A stretch of 64,000 nt of DNA. Origin: Beijerinckiaceae bacterium (lineage in GTDB: Bacteria > Pseudomonadota > Alphaproteobacteria > Rhizobiales > Beijerinckiaceae). The translations under genes were made by a program, and so were the position numbers. Below are positions 42,774 to 51,968 of the stretch, one piece after another. The stretch spans positions 1 to 64,000 of the forward strand of contig JALOTF010000006.1 of assembly GCA_025458025.1 (NCBI GenBank), written 5' to 3'. Below the pieces are notes generated by a model that was given only the letters and a program-made list of their open reading frames with translations, was not told where the DNA came from and did not search any database. How positions within the stretch are numbered: the first letter of the stretch is position 1; every line of letters starts with the position of its first letter.

Positions 42774-43547
42774 TCAGCCGCTCGCCTCGCGATATCGGAT
42801 CGCGCGCCAGCTTCGGAAGGCAGCGCGCAGTGCGGGCGCGTCATCCAAGGCGGCGGAAACCGCGCTGATCGCCTTGAGGCTCAGCAGGGTCGCGGCGACG
42901 ATCTCGCCCATCTGCACCCGCCCGCTGATGGCGAGCGCGCCGCCCAGTGTCAGCAGCAGGATCTGCATCGCATCCCGCAAGCTGCTGGTCGCCAGTCGCC
43001 TTGTCCGCTCCTGCGCACGAAAGGTCGCGTCGGGCCGGGGTGAAGGCGGCTCGACGCTAGCACCGAAGCGCAGGAGTGCCGCGAGCGCCAAACCCGTCGC
43101 CAAAGCGAAAAGCGGATGCAGCACCAGCACCGTGAGCAGAAAAACCGGCACCCAGACGAGATCCGCCGCGAGCAGAAAGCTGCGCGTGCGCAAGGCCCGC
43201 ACAAGCGGAAGCCCGGCTATCCGGGCGGCTTCGCCCAGTGTTTCCAGTCGAGCCATCAGTTCCCGGCTGGCCTCATCCGCCATATGCCCGGCGCTGCCGC
43301 GCATCAGCGCTTGTAGGGCCACCAGCGCCAGAGCCGCGCCGCCCACCACCAGCAGCATCGCATGGGAGCCCGCCGGGATAAGCTGCCCGTAGAGCAGGAT
43401 GACGAACAAGGCTCCTGCCGCGCCCAGCAAACCGGAGCAAATCACCAATGCAACAGCACGAAGCAGCCTTGTTTCGAAGGGGGCGAGCTGCGACGGCGGC
43501 GCCGCTCGCCGGGCGGGAAATTCGGCAAGAGCCATCGGGTCGCTCAC
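42774..43547 (-). CDS. Type-I-secretion (PrtD-like) ABC transporter transmembrane domain without a nucleotide-binding domain
   Basis: FVILLYGQLIPAGSHAMLL and AADLVWVPVFLLTVLVLHPLFALATGLAL match the PrtD-like TMD pattern (QVYDRVLPSRS / DLPWVPLFL..LFLLHP); the ORF ends before any Walker motif; GTG start overlaps the upstream TGA. Confidence 0.7.
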   Translation of the reverse strand: MSDPMALAEFPARRAAPPSQLAPFETRLLRAVALVICSGLLGAAGALFVILLYGQLIPAGSHAMLLVVGGAALALVALQALMRGSAGHMADEASRELMARLETLGEAARIAGLPLVRALRTRSFLLAADLVWVPVFLLTVLVLHPLFALATGLALAALLRFGASVEPPSPRPDATFRAQERTRRLATSSLRDAMQILLLTLGGALAISGRVQMGEIVAATLLSLKAISAVSAALDDAPALRAAFRSWRAIRYREASG

Positions 43548-44152
43548 GCAGCAAGGGGTTCGGGTTTGTCCACGGCCTTGGTGTGCTCGCGCAAGAAGGC
43601 GTTGAACTCATCCGTGCTCCAGCGCATGCGGCGTAGGAGGCGTTGGACCGGTGGCCAGCAATGAACAACCCTTGATTGCATGGCGCCGAAATTCTCGATA
43701 TAACTCGCGAAGAAAGAGAGAAGTCTTTCCGCATTCTGCCGAACGCGTTCCGGGCTGAAGTCGGCACCGGCCAGCGCGGGGCCCTTTTCGGCCTTCTCGG
43801 CAATCATGCGTTCCGCGCGGGCCTCCGCTTCCGCCCAGGTGATGGAGGCATCCGGCTGATCGCGGGAATCGTGGTGCATGAAGCGCCCACTCGGCAAGGA
43901 TTGGCACAGTTTCTCGTATTCGCGGGTCTGCATGATCCAGAGATGCCAGAGATCGTCCAGTTCTTCGCCAAAGAGGATGTTTCCCGGGAATTCATGCGCG
44001 AGAATGAGAAATTTCAGCAGTTCGGTGAGACGAATCCGCAACTCGCCTGGCTCGATCTCCGGGCATTTGACCCGGAAGTACACAAAAAGCGATGGCGAGA
44101 AGAATAATTCAAATAATTGATCGTCTGATCGCGTTTTTTGATCGTTTATCAT
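43544..44152 (-). CDS. GRDP-like (glycine-rich-domain-containing-protein-like) protein of unknown function
   Basis: ELDDLWHLWIMQTREYEKLCQSLPSGRFMHHDS resembles the (D)xxWHxxIxxTRxYxxxC...G.F.HH motif of GRDP-like proteins; good SD (GGGGGAC, 7 nt). Confidence 0.6.
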   Translation of the reverse strand: MINDQKTRSDDQLFELFFSPSLFVYFRVKCPEIEPGELRIRLTELLKFLILAHEFPGNILFGEELDDLWHLWIMQTREYEKLCQSLPSGRFMHHDSRDQPDASITWAEAEARAERMIAEKAEKGPALAGADFSPERVRQNAERLLSFFASYIENFGAMQSRVVHCWPPVQRLLRRMRWSTDEFNAFLREHTKAVDKPEPLAA

Positions 44153-44176
44153 CGATAGTCCCCCAATATAAATCTA

Positions 44177-44202
44177 ACAATTATATCTTAAGATATAATT
44201 GT
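44177..44202. promoter_or_regulatory. Perfect 26-bp palindrome in the AT-rich divergent intergenic region
   Basis: acaattatatcttaagatataattgt equals its own reverse complement. Confidence 0.85.
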
Positions 44203-44209
44203 GATCGCA

Positions 44210-44229
44210 AACATGTCCCCCGACATGTT
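44210..44229. promoter_or_regulatory. Second dyad: AACATGTC-CCCC-GACATGTT
   Basis: 8-bp perfect arms, 4-nt spacer. Confidence 0.7.
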
Positions 44230-44346
44230 CTTAAAGGCTGTCATGCAGAGGAATTAATTGTCAAGCATGGATTTTTTAACTTTGTCGTATTGACACGTTA
44301 ACCAATTTGAACATGCTTTTCTCGTTGCCATACGACAACGGGGGAC

Positions 44347-44610
44347 ATGACGATGACGATCGCTTTGAGCCGGGTTTCGATCCGGGTGGAGCATGAGGCC
44401 GTGCAAGCGTTGATGGGGCGGATGACCGAAGCCATCGCTGCCATGGAAAAAGCAGATTGCGGTTGCGGCGGGGGGAGTGGCGGAGCCTGCTCCGGTGGTG
44501 CGAGCTGCGGCTGTTCCGGCTGCGGCTGTGGCACTGGCGCAACTTGTGGCTGTGGCTGCAGTGGTTCCGGAAATGGCGGTGGTGGCGGGATGTCCGGCAC
44601 TGAACCCTGA
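44347..44610 (+). CDS. Cys/Gly-rich small protein, candidate modified-peptide precursor (start 44347 or 44353)
   Basis: Leader-like MTIALSRVSIRVEHEAVQALMGRMTEAIAAMEKAD followed by CGCGGGSGGACSGGASCGCSGCGCGTGATCGCGCSGSGNGGGGGMSGTEP (10 Cys, 23 Gly in 50 aa); preceded by gggggac SD-like sequence and TTGACA. Confidence 0.7.
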   Translation: MTMTIALSRVSIRVEHEAVQALMGRMTEAIAAMEKADCGCGGGSGGACSGGASCGCSGCGCGTGATCGCGCSGSGNGGGGGMSGTEP

Positions 44611-44786
44611 TGGCCGATCCGGTTGCGGCAATGAAGCGCGCCTTGCCGGGCGCGCTTCTTCTGCGTTGTGTTTTCCCCTGAAAGGCAGCGCAAGCCCCGC
44701 GAAAAGCGGACAGACGCGCTGCCTTCTGCCATTCTCCCGCCTGATTCGAGCGGCTTCGCGGAGAGGTCGCAACGGCAAGGTTGGAG

Positions 44787-47237
44787 ATGCGGATGATGCG
44801 GGGGATGCAGGCCCTTCTGCGCGGCTGGCTCGTGGTCTTGGCGCTGGGTTTCGGAGTTAGCGCCATCGCACAGAATACGGCGCCGGCTCCTCAACCCACG
44901 GGCTCGCGCGCCGTGCTGGAAACGACGCGCCTTGATCTCCAGCAGGTTGAAGCCGCGCTCCAGCGTGAGGTGCTCGATGACAGGCGCCTCGCCGATCTGC
45001 GCCAGCGCCTTCTGCCCCTCACCCAGAGTGTCGAGGAGGTGATCGCGAGAGAGCAGCCGGTTGCCGACGAAATCAAGGCGCGACTGGAGCAGCTTGGCCC
45101 TGCACCGGATACCGCGAAGGGGCAGACCGAGAGCCCGGATGTGGCGCGTGACCGTGCCGAGCAGAACCGCCTCTGGCGCGATGCCGATGAAACCCTGCGC
45201 AGCGCGCGTGCGCTGGCCTTGCGCATCGACCAGACCGCCCAGGCCATCGCGGATCGCCGCCGACAGAACTTCACCCGCGAAATTCTGGCCCAGCATGCCG
45301 CAGTGGCAAGCCCCTGGCTTTGGCTTGACGTGGCCAAGGCTCTGCCGCGCGATGCGGTGGCTCTGAACTTTCTGGGGCAGCAATGGGCGGCGGCGATCTT
45401 TGCCAATCTCGATTGGTATGAAGCGCTGGTGCTTCTGTTGATGGCCGGTGGCATGATCGCCTTCCTGCCGCGCGCCAAGGGGTGGGTGGAAACCGGCTCC
45501 TTCCTGCGCGTGGGCGTGGCGGATGGCGAAACGCGGACGCCGGTTCAGAAGATCCTGCGTGCGCTGCGGCGCGTGGCTTTGGCCACCATCGTTCCCGGCA
45601 GTGCGCTTCTGTTGCTCGATCTGCTGCTGGATCGGTTCGAATTGTTGCCGGGCCGTGCGGCGCAGGTCGCGGATGCCATGATCTATGGCCTGATCTTCAT
45701 CACGTTCCTGCGTGGTCTCGCGCGCGCCCTGCTGGCGCCGGGCCGCCCGAACTGGCGGTTGGTGGATCTTTCGGACGAGCGCGCCATTGTCTTCACGGGC
45801 GCCATTGTTTCCATCGCCATCATCGTGGTGGTCGGTCGCGTGGTGGATGCGGTACTCGCGGCGATTGTCGCGTCCTTTCCGCTCACGGTGGCGACCCGCG
45901 GGGTGTTTGCCATCCTCGTGAGCATCACCGTCATGAGTTGCCTGCGCCGCGCCTTTGGCCAGCGTGGCGAAGCTCAGCTCGAGCGCGAGAAGGCAGGTGA
46001 GGCAGAGCAGCCCATGCTGCCCCTGCGCGTGTTCGGCTGGGCGGTGGCGCTCATCATTCTGGGCGCGGCGCTTCTCGGCTTCGTGCCGCTGGCGACCTTC
46101 CTCGTCACGCAGCTCACCTGGGTGATCACGCTGGCGCTGGGGCTGCTGCTGCTTCTGACGATCATCGAAGAGATCATCAGCACGGGTCTTTCGGCCAATG
46201 GCTTTCTCGGCCGGCGCGTGCGGGAGGCAACCGGCATGGCGGCCTCGTCGCTCGATCAGGCCAGCGTGCTGGGCTCGGGCTTCCTGCGGCTTGTGCTGTT
46301 TGTGGCCTTCGGCATGCTGCTGCTGGCGCCATGGGGCGTGGATTCGCAATCCTTCCTCTACAACATCCGCGCGGCCTTTTTCGGCTTCCAGGTCGGCGGG
46401 GTGACGATCTCACTCTCGACGATCGCGATCGCGTTGCTGCTCTTTGGCCTCGGCTATGGCGCAACGCGCGCGGTGCAGAATTGGCTCGATACGCATTATC
46501 TGCCGCGGACGACGCTCGATCCCGGCCTGCAGAACTCCATCCGTACGATCCTCGGCTATATCGGCATCGTCATTGCTGCGATGGTCGCGCTGTCGCAGCT
46601 CGGCCTTTCTATCGACAAGCTGACTATCGTGGCTGGTGCCCTTTCGGTGGGTATCGGCTTCGGGCTGAAATCCATCGTTGAGAATTTCATCTCCGGCCTC
46701 ATCCTGCTCTGGGAGCGGCCGATCCGCGTCGGTGACTGGATTGTGGTGGGCGACGAGCAGGGCACGGTGAAGCGCATCAATGTGCGCTCCACGGAACTCC
46801 TCACCTTTGATCGCGCCAGCCTGATCATCCCGAATTCGGAATTCATTTCGGGGCGCGTCAAGAACTGGGTCCATGCCGATCGTACGGCCCGGATCATCAT
46901 TCCCGTGGGGGTGGATTACAGCGCCGATCCGGCTCAGGTGCAGAAGATCCTGATGGATGCCGCGCTCGCCCATATCGAAGTGATGAGCGAACCAAAGCCG
47001 ATGGTGATCTTCAAGAATCTCGGCGAGAACGGTCTGGATTTCGAACTGCGCTGCTTCACGGATGTCGATTCCATGTCGACAACCCGATCCGACCTGCTGT
47101 TTGATATCTATCGCCGGCTTCAGCAGGCGAATGTCATGCTCTCGGCGCCCACGCGCAAGCTGGAGATCACCAACCTGCCGCCCATGGTCGATCCGCGCGG
47201 GCTTCCCCCGGCGGATGATGACCATCGCGACGGTTGA
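44787..47237 (+). CDS. DUF3772/MscS-family mechanosensitive ion channel
   Basis: Large periplasmic N-terminus, multiple TMs, KLTIVAGALSVGIGFGLKSIVENFISGLILLWERPIRVGDWIVVGDEQGTVKRINVRSTELLTFDRASLIIPNSEFISGRVKNW. Confidence 0.93.
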   Translation: MRMMRGMQALLRGWLVVLALGFGVSAIAQNTAPAPQPTGSRAVLETTRLDLQQVEAALQREVLDDRRLADLRQRLLPLTQSVEEVIAREQPVADEIKARLEQLGPAPDTAKGQTESPDVARDRAEQNRLWRDADETLRSARALALRIDQTAQAIADRRRQNFTREILAQHAAVASPWLWLDVAKALPRDAVALNFLGQQWAAAIFANLDWYEALVLLLMAGGMIAFLPRAKGWVETGSFLRVGVADGETRTPVQKILRALRRVALATIVPGSALLLLDLLLDRFELLPGRAAQVADAMIYGLIFITFLRGLARALLAPGRPNWRLVDLSDERAIVFTGAIVSIAIIVVVGRVVDAVLAAIVASFPLTVATRGVFAILVSITVMSCLRRAFGQRGEAQLEREKAGEAEQPMLPLRVFGWAVALIILGAALLGFVPLATFLVTQLTWVITLALGLLLLLTIIEEIISTGLSANGFLGRRVREATGMAASSLDQASVLGSGFLRLVLFVAFGMLLLAPWGVDSQSFLYNIRAAFFGFQVGGVTISLSTIAIALLLFGLGYGATRAVQNWLDTHYLPRTTLDPGLQNSIRTILGYIGIVIAAMVALSQLGLSIDKLTIVAGALSVGIGFGLKSIVENFISGLILLWERPIRVGDWIVVGDEQGTVKRINVRSTELLTFDRASLIIPNSEFISGRVKNWVHADRTARIIIPVGVDYSADPAQVQKILMDAALAHIEVMSEPKPMVIFKNLGENGLDFELRCFTDVDSMSTTRSDLLFDIYRRLQQANVMLSAPTRKLEITNLPPMVDPRGLPPADDDHRDG

Positions 47238-48065
47238 TCAGCGGCCCGGCGGCAGGGGCGGCGCTTCACGCACCACCAGAATCGAGATGCGGCGGTTCGG
47301 CGCGATATAGGGATCATCCGGGAAGAGCGGCTCGGTATCGGCCTTGCCGATCACCGATTCGAATCGCTCATCCGGAATGCCAGTGTTCGACATCAGGTCA
47401 CGCACGCCCAGCGCTCGCTCGCTGGAGAGGCGCCACATCTCCGAGCGATCACGCCCCTCGCCGCGGCCAGAACTCGTATGGCCGGTGATGCGCAGGCGGT
47501 TTGGCATGCGGCGCAGGGTGGGCGAGATGCCGGCGATGGCCTTGCGCATGCGCTCATACGGCCAGGCGGAGCCCTCGGCGAACATCGAGCGGCCTTCCTG
47601 ATCCGTGATCTGGATATGCAGGCCCTCTTTCGTCTCCTCGACGATGACATTGCGCGAGACTTCCGTGAGTTCCGGAAGTTCCTGCAAGGCCTGACGCAGG
47701 GAGGCGGCGGCCGTGGTGAACCCGCGATCGGACAGGAAGGTGCCGTTGGCCATCGTGTCGCGCTGGATGTTCTTCAGCGGCGTCGTCTGGTCGGAAGCGT
47801 AATCCGGCGTGACCTTCGCGACGTTCTTGATGGCCGAACGCGTGGGCACGCCATCGGATTCGATCACCGCGCTCTGCCGCGAGTTCTTCTGCACGCCGAA
47901 AGCCTCACGCATGGAGCCCGCGACGATCTGCTGCTTCTTCTGGTTCGGCGAAGAAAAGGCAACGAGCATCACGAAGAAGCTCATCATCAGCGCCATCAGA
48001 TCCGCGAAGGTCACGAACCAGCCGTGACCGCCGCCAGCATGCCCGCCACCCCTTTTGCGTGCCAT
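47238..48065 (-). CDS. motB: MotB/PomB-like OmpA-domain motor protein
   Basis: GWFVTFADLMALMMSFFVMLVAFSSPNQKKQQIVAGSMREAFGV; C-terminal OmpA-like RITGHTSSGRGEGRDRSEMWRLSSERALGVRDLM. Confidence 0.87.
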   Translation of the reverse strand: MARKRGGGHAGGGHGWFVTFADLMALMMSFFVMLVAFSSPNQKKQQIVAGSMREAFGVQKNSRQSAVIESDGVPTRSAIKNVAKVTPDYASDQTTPLKNIQRDTMANGTFLSDRGFTTAAASLRQALQELPELTEVSRNVIVEETKEGLHIQITDQEGRSMFAEGSAWPYERMRKAIAGISPTLRRMPNRLRITGHTSSGRGEGRDRSEMWRLSSERALGVRDLMSNTGIPDERFESVIGKADTEPLFPDDPYIAPNRRISILVVREAPPLPPGR

Positions 48066-48092
48066 GAGCGCCTCCTCAACCCCACCGATGCG

Positions 48093-48866
48093 TTACGCGG
48101 CTTCCGCCTCGAGGAACTGCACCTTGTGATGATCGGGCAGATACGAGATCAGCATTTCGCGGATGATGGACGGGCTCTTGGCCTGCCGGATCTGCAGCAC
48201 GCCGTCGATGATCAGGCTGCGCGAGACATCCTCTTCCTCGAGCTTAACATGCAGCTTGTCTGCGATGGGGAGGCAGAAGAGGTTCGCGACCACCGCGCCA
48301 TAGAGCGTCGCGAGCAGCGCGACCGCCATGAAGGGGCCGAGCTTGGAGGGATCTTCCATGTTCGCGAACATGTTCACCATGCCGAGCAGCGTGCCGATCA
48401 TGCCCCAGGCTGGTGCGCAATCCCCGATGGCGCGATAGATCTTCTGGCCCTCGTCGAGATGCATCAGGAAAGTGTCGCGATCCTGTTCCATCGTGGATTT
48501 GATGAAATCGGCGTCGTAGCCATCGACCACGTAGCGAATGCCCTGCGCGAGGAACGGATCATCCACCTGATAGGTTTCCAGCGCCATGGGGCCGGATTTG
48601 CGCATGATCTCGGCAATCTTGGTGATTTCCTCGATCAATGCGCGTGGATCGAGCTTGCGCATCTGGAAGACAAAGCGAAGGCCCATCGGCAGGCCGTGCA
48701 GCATCATCGAGAAGGGATACCGGATGAGCGTGGCCGATATCGCGCCGCCGAAGATGACGATGAAGGCGTGCTTGTCGACGTAAATTCCGAAGCTGCCATC
48801 CATCAACACGAGCACGGCGATGGTCAGGCATCCCATCAGCAGGCCGATTGCGGTTGCTAAATCCAT
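48093..48866 (-). CDS. motA: MotA/PomA-like stator protein
   Basis: MDLATAIGLLMGCLTIAVLVLMDGSFGIYVDKHAFIVIFGGAISATLIRYP; PAWGMIGTLLGMVNMF. Confidence 0.9.
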   Translation of the reverse strand: MDLATAIGLLMGCLTIAVLVLMDGSFGIYVDKHAFIVIFGGAISATLIRYPFSMMLHGLPMGLRFVFQMRKLDPRALIEEITKIAEIMRKSGPMALETYQVDDPFLAQGIRYVVDGYDADFIKSTMEQDRDTFLMHLDEGQKIYRAIGDCAPAWGMIGTLLGMVNMFANMEDPSKLGPFMAVALLATLYGAVVANLFCLPIADKLHVKLEEEDVSRSLIIDGVLQIRQAKSPSIIREMLISYLPDHHKVQFLEAEAA

Positions 48867-49058
48867 CTCGCCGTCCTCGTCACGCGAATCGGAGCCGACC
48901 CGAACGAGCGGGTTGGCAGTCTTGATCAACGTGAAGTTTAGGCTGAACGGGCTGAAGGAACGGTTAAGCGTTAAACATTGTCCTGCTCAGGTAGCGTTCA
49001 TGCTCTCTTGGCGATAAGCCGGGCGCGAAGAACGGCTTGCTCGAAAAGTGAGATGCGC

Positions 49059-50837
49059 ATGGCGCTGGCGAGGCTTTACATCCGGGTGCTGCTCCAACTG
49101 GGGCCGGAAATGCGTTTGGCGCTTCTGCTGGTGCTCGCGAATCTGCTGCTGGCCGTGGCGCAATTCGTCGAACCCTGGCTCTTCGGGCAGATCATCAACG
49201 TGCTCACCGCCGCGCAGGGTACGGGCGGCAAGCCGAAGGTGGATCAGCTCGTTCCGCTCATCGGCGCCTGGCTGGTTTTCGGCCTTTTCACGATTGGCGC
49301 GGGCGTGCTCATCGCGATGCATGCCGACCGGCTCTCGCATCGCCAGCGCTTGCAGATGATGGCGAATTATTTCGAGCATGTGCTCACCCTGCCGCTGTCC
49401 TACCATACCTCCACCCATTCGGGCCGCACACTGAAGGTGATGCTCGATGGCGCGAACGGCATGTTCTGGCTGTGGCTGGGATTCTTGCGCGACCATTGCT
49501 CGGCCATCGTGGCGCTGCTGGTTCTGCTGCCGCTGACTTTGCTCATCAACTGGCGCCTGGGCCTGCTGCTGGTGGTGCTGGTGGTGTTCTTCGCGGTGAT
49601 GATGGCGATTGTCGTCAACCGCACGGCGCGCATGCAGGACAGCGTGGAAGGTTACCATTCAGAACTCGCCGAACACACCTCCGATGCCATCGGTAATATT
49701 CCGGTCATCCAGAGCTTCACGCGCGTGCAGGCCGAATTGCAGCACCTGCGCACGGTGATTGATCGCCTGCTCTCCGCGCAATTGCCGGTGCTCGCCTGGT
49801 GGGCGCTGGTTTCGGTGGCGACGCGCGCCTCCTCGACGATCACAGTGACTGCGATCTTCCTGCTCGGCACCTATCTGCACCTCAACGATCTCGCGACCAT
49901 CGGCGATATCGTGACCTTTGTCGGCTATTCGACGCTGCTCATCGGCAAGCTGGAGGCTGCCGTGGGCTTCATCAACCAGCTGTTCATGCAGGGGCCGAAG
50001 CTGAAGGAATTCTTCGATGTGATCGACACCGTTCCGCAGGTGCAGGATCGCTCGAATGCAGCCGATGCCGGGCGCCTCACGGGCGAAGTGGTGTTCGATG
50101 GCGTGAGCTTCTCCTATGACGGGAAGCGTCCGGCGATCCTCGATCTCTCGCTGGTTGCTAAGCCCGGCCAGACCATTGCTTTGGTGGGCTCCACGGGCTC
50201 GGGAAAATCCACGACGCTTGGTTTGCTGCATCGTGCGTTCGATCCGCAATCCGGCGGCATTCGCATCGACGGGCGGGATATCCGGGAATTCACGCTGCAA
50301 TCGCTCCGGCGCAACATCGCCGTGGTGTTCCAGGAGCCGATGCTCTTCGCGCGGACCATCCGCGAGAATCTCGAGGTCGGCCGCTCCGGTGCCACCAACG
50401 AGGAGATGATGGCGGCTCTGGAGCGCGCGCAGGCCCTCGAATTCATCGAGAGGCAATCGAACGGGCTCGATACCATCGTGGGCGAACGCGGGCGGTCGCT
50501 CTCCGGCGGCGAGCGCCAGCGCCTGTCCATCGCGCGCGCTTTGCTGAAGGACCCGCCGATCCTCATCCTCGATGAGGCGACCTCCGCGCTCGATGCCGGC
50601 ACTGAACAGAAGCTGCAACTGGCGCTGGAAGAGGTGATGAAGGGGCGCACGACCTTCGTGATCGCGCATCGCCTCGCGACCATCCGCAATGCCGATCACA
50701 TCATCATGCTGGATCAGGGCAAGATCATCGAGCAGGGTACTTTCGATGAACTTGTGACCCTGAACGGCCGCTTCGCTTCGCTCGCCAAGGCGCAGTTCAT
50801 GGCCGGCGCGCAGGGCGAGCCGACGCCGGCGACATAA
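49059..50837 (+). CDS. ndvA: Cyclic beta-1,2-glucan-type ABC exporter (NdvA/ChvA-like), fused TMD-NBD
   Basis: [92 protein letters not shown]. Confidence 0.87.
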   Translation: MALARLYIRVLLQLGPEMRLALLLVLANLLLAVAQFVEPWLFGQIINVLTAAQGTGGKPKVDQLVPLIGAWLVFGLFTIGAGVLIAMHADRLSHRQRLQMMANYFEHVLTLPLSYHTSTHSGRTLKVMLDGANGMFWLWLGFLRDHCSAIVALLVLLPLTLLINWRLGLLLVVLVVFFAVMMAIVVNRTARMQDSVEGYHSELAEHTSDAIGNIPVIQSFTRVQAELQHLRTVIDRLLSAQLPVLAWWALVSVATRASSTITVTAIFLLGTYLHLNDLATIGDIVTFVGYSTLLIGKLEAAVGFINQLFMQGPKLKEFFDVIDTVPQVQDRSNAADAGRLTGEVVFDGVSFSYDGKRPAILDLSLVAKPGQTIALVGSTGSGKSTTLGLLHRAFDPQSGGIRIDGRDIREFTLQSLRRNIAVVFQEPMLFARTIRENLEVGRSGATNEEMMAALERAQALEFIERQSNGLDTIVGERGRSLSGGERQRLSIARALLKDPPILILDEATSALDAGTEQKLQLALEEVMKGRTTFVIAHRLATIRNADHIIMLDQGKIIEQGTFDELVTLNGRFASLAKAQFMAGAQGEPTPAT

Positions 50838-51968
50838 CTAGCCGCGCCGGCTTTCCGTTTCGAGGAAGGCGCGGAGCGGCGCTTCCTCCACGCCCTTCGC
50901 GATGAAGCTCTGGCCGATCCCTCGCGTGAGGATGAAGGTGAGCGAACCCTGGCTCACCTTCTTGTCCTGCCGGATGGCCTCGATCATCTGGTCGGCCGTC
51001 GCGTTCCAGCCGGGAATGGCCCCGATTTCGGTGGGCAGGCCAACCGCCGCGAGATGACGCTCGACGCGCGTCGCATCCTGCCCGCTGCACAAACCCTGCT
51101 GCACCGAAAAGCGATGCGCCATGGCCATGCCGATGGACACGGCCTCGCCATGCACGAGGCGGGCGGAATCATATTGCGTGAGCGCTTCCAGCGCGTGGCC
51201 GAAGGTGTGGCCGAGGTTCAGAAGCGCCCGATCACCGGTTTCATGCTCATCGCGCGCCACAATCGCGGCTTTCGCCGCGCAGGCGACACGCACGGCCTCC
51301 TCGCGCTCTGGCCCGCCAGCGAACAATCCGCGCCAGGCCCCCGCTTCCAGCCATTCGAAGAAATCGGGCCGGTCGATGAGGCCGTACTTCACCACCTCGG
51401 CATAGCCCGCGCGCATCTCGCGGATCGGCAATGTATCGAGCGCGCCGGTATCGCAGAGCACGAGAATGGGCTGGTGGAAGGCGCCAATGAGGTTCTTGCC
51501 GGCAGGTGAGTTGATGCCTGTCTTTCCGCCGACGCTCGAATCCGATTGCGCGAGCAGGCTCGTGGGGATCTGCACGAATTTCATGCCGCGCCGGGCAATG
51601 GCCGAAGCGAAGCCGGTGAGATCGCCGATGACACCACCGCCCAGCGCGATCACGGCATCGCCGCGCTCAAGCTTCTCGGCGAGGATGCGCTCCACCACCT
51701 GTTCGAGGAAGGGCCAGCTCTTTGTCTTCTCGCCGGGCGGGAGGATCAGGCTCGCGGCGGGGATGTTTGCCCCGGAAAGGCTCGCAAGCAGCGGCGGCAG
51801 GTGGCGGTTTGCTACGTTTTCATCCGTCACCACCAGCACCCGGCGGCGCGGCAGGAGCGGGGCGAGATGCACGCCGGCCTCTGCGATGAGATCGCGCCCG
51901 ATGAGGATATCGTAGCTGCGTCCGGCCAGATCGACGCGAACGGTTGCGGGAGATGCGGAAGACGTCAC
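50838..51968 (-). CDS. aroB: 3-dehydroquinate synthase
   Basis: DAVIALGGGVIGDLTGFASAIARRGMKFVQIPTSLLAQSDSSVGGKTGINSPAGKNLIGAFHQP. Confidence 0.97.
   Translation of the reverse strand: MTSSASPATVRVDLAGRSYDILIGRDLIAEAGVHLAPLLPRRRVLVVTDENVANRHLPPLLASLSGANIPAASLILPPGEKTKSWPFLEQVVERILAEKLERGDAVIALGGGVIGDLTGFASAIARRGMKFVQIPTSLLAQSDSSVGGKTGINSPAGKNLIGAFHQPILVLCDTGALDTLPIREMRAGYAEVVKYGLIDRPDFFEWLEAGAWRGLFAGGPEREEAVRVACAAKAAIVARDEHETGDRALLNLGHTFGHALEALTQYDSARLVHGEAVSIGMAMAHRFSVQQGLCSGQDATRVERHLAAVGLPTEIGAIPGWNATADQMIEAIRQDKKVSQGSLTFILTRGIGQSFIAKGVEEAPLRAFLETESRRG

Noticed and set aside
44461-44580. Cys/Gly-rich segment as mere low-complexity out-of-frame noise
   Set aside because: Not dismissed: the frame has a plausible RBS, charged N-terminal segment and a clean stop, so it was kept as a CDS candidate at moderate confidence
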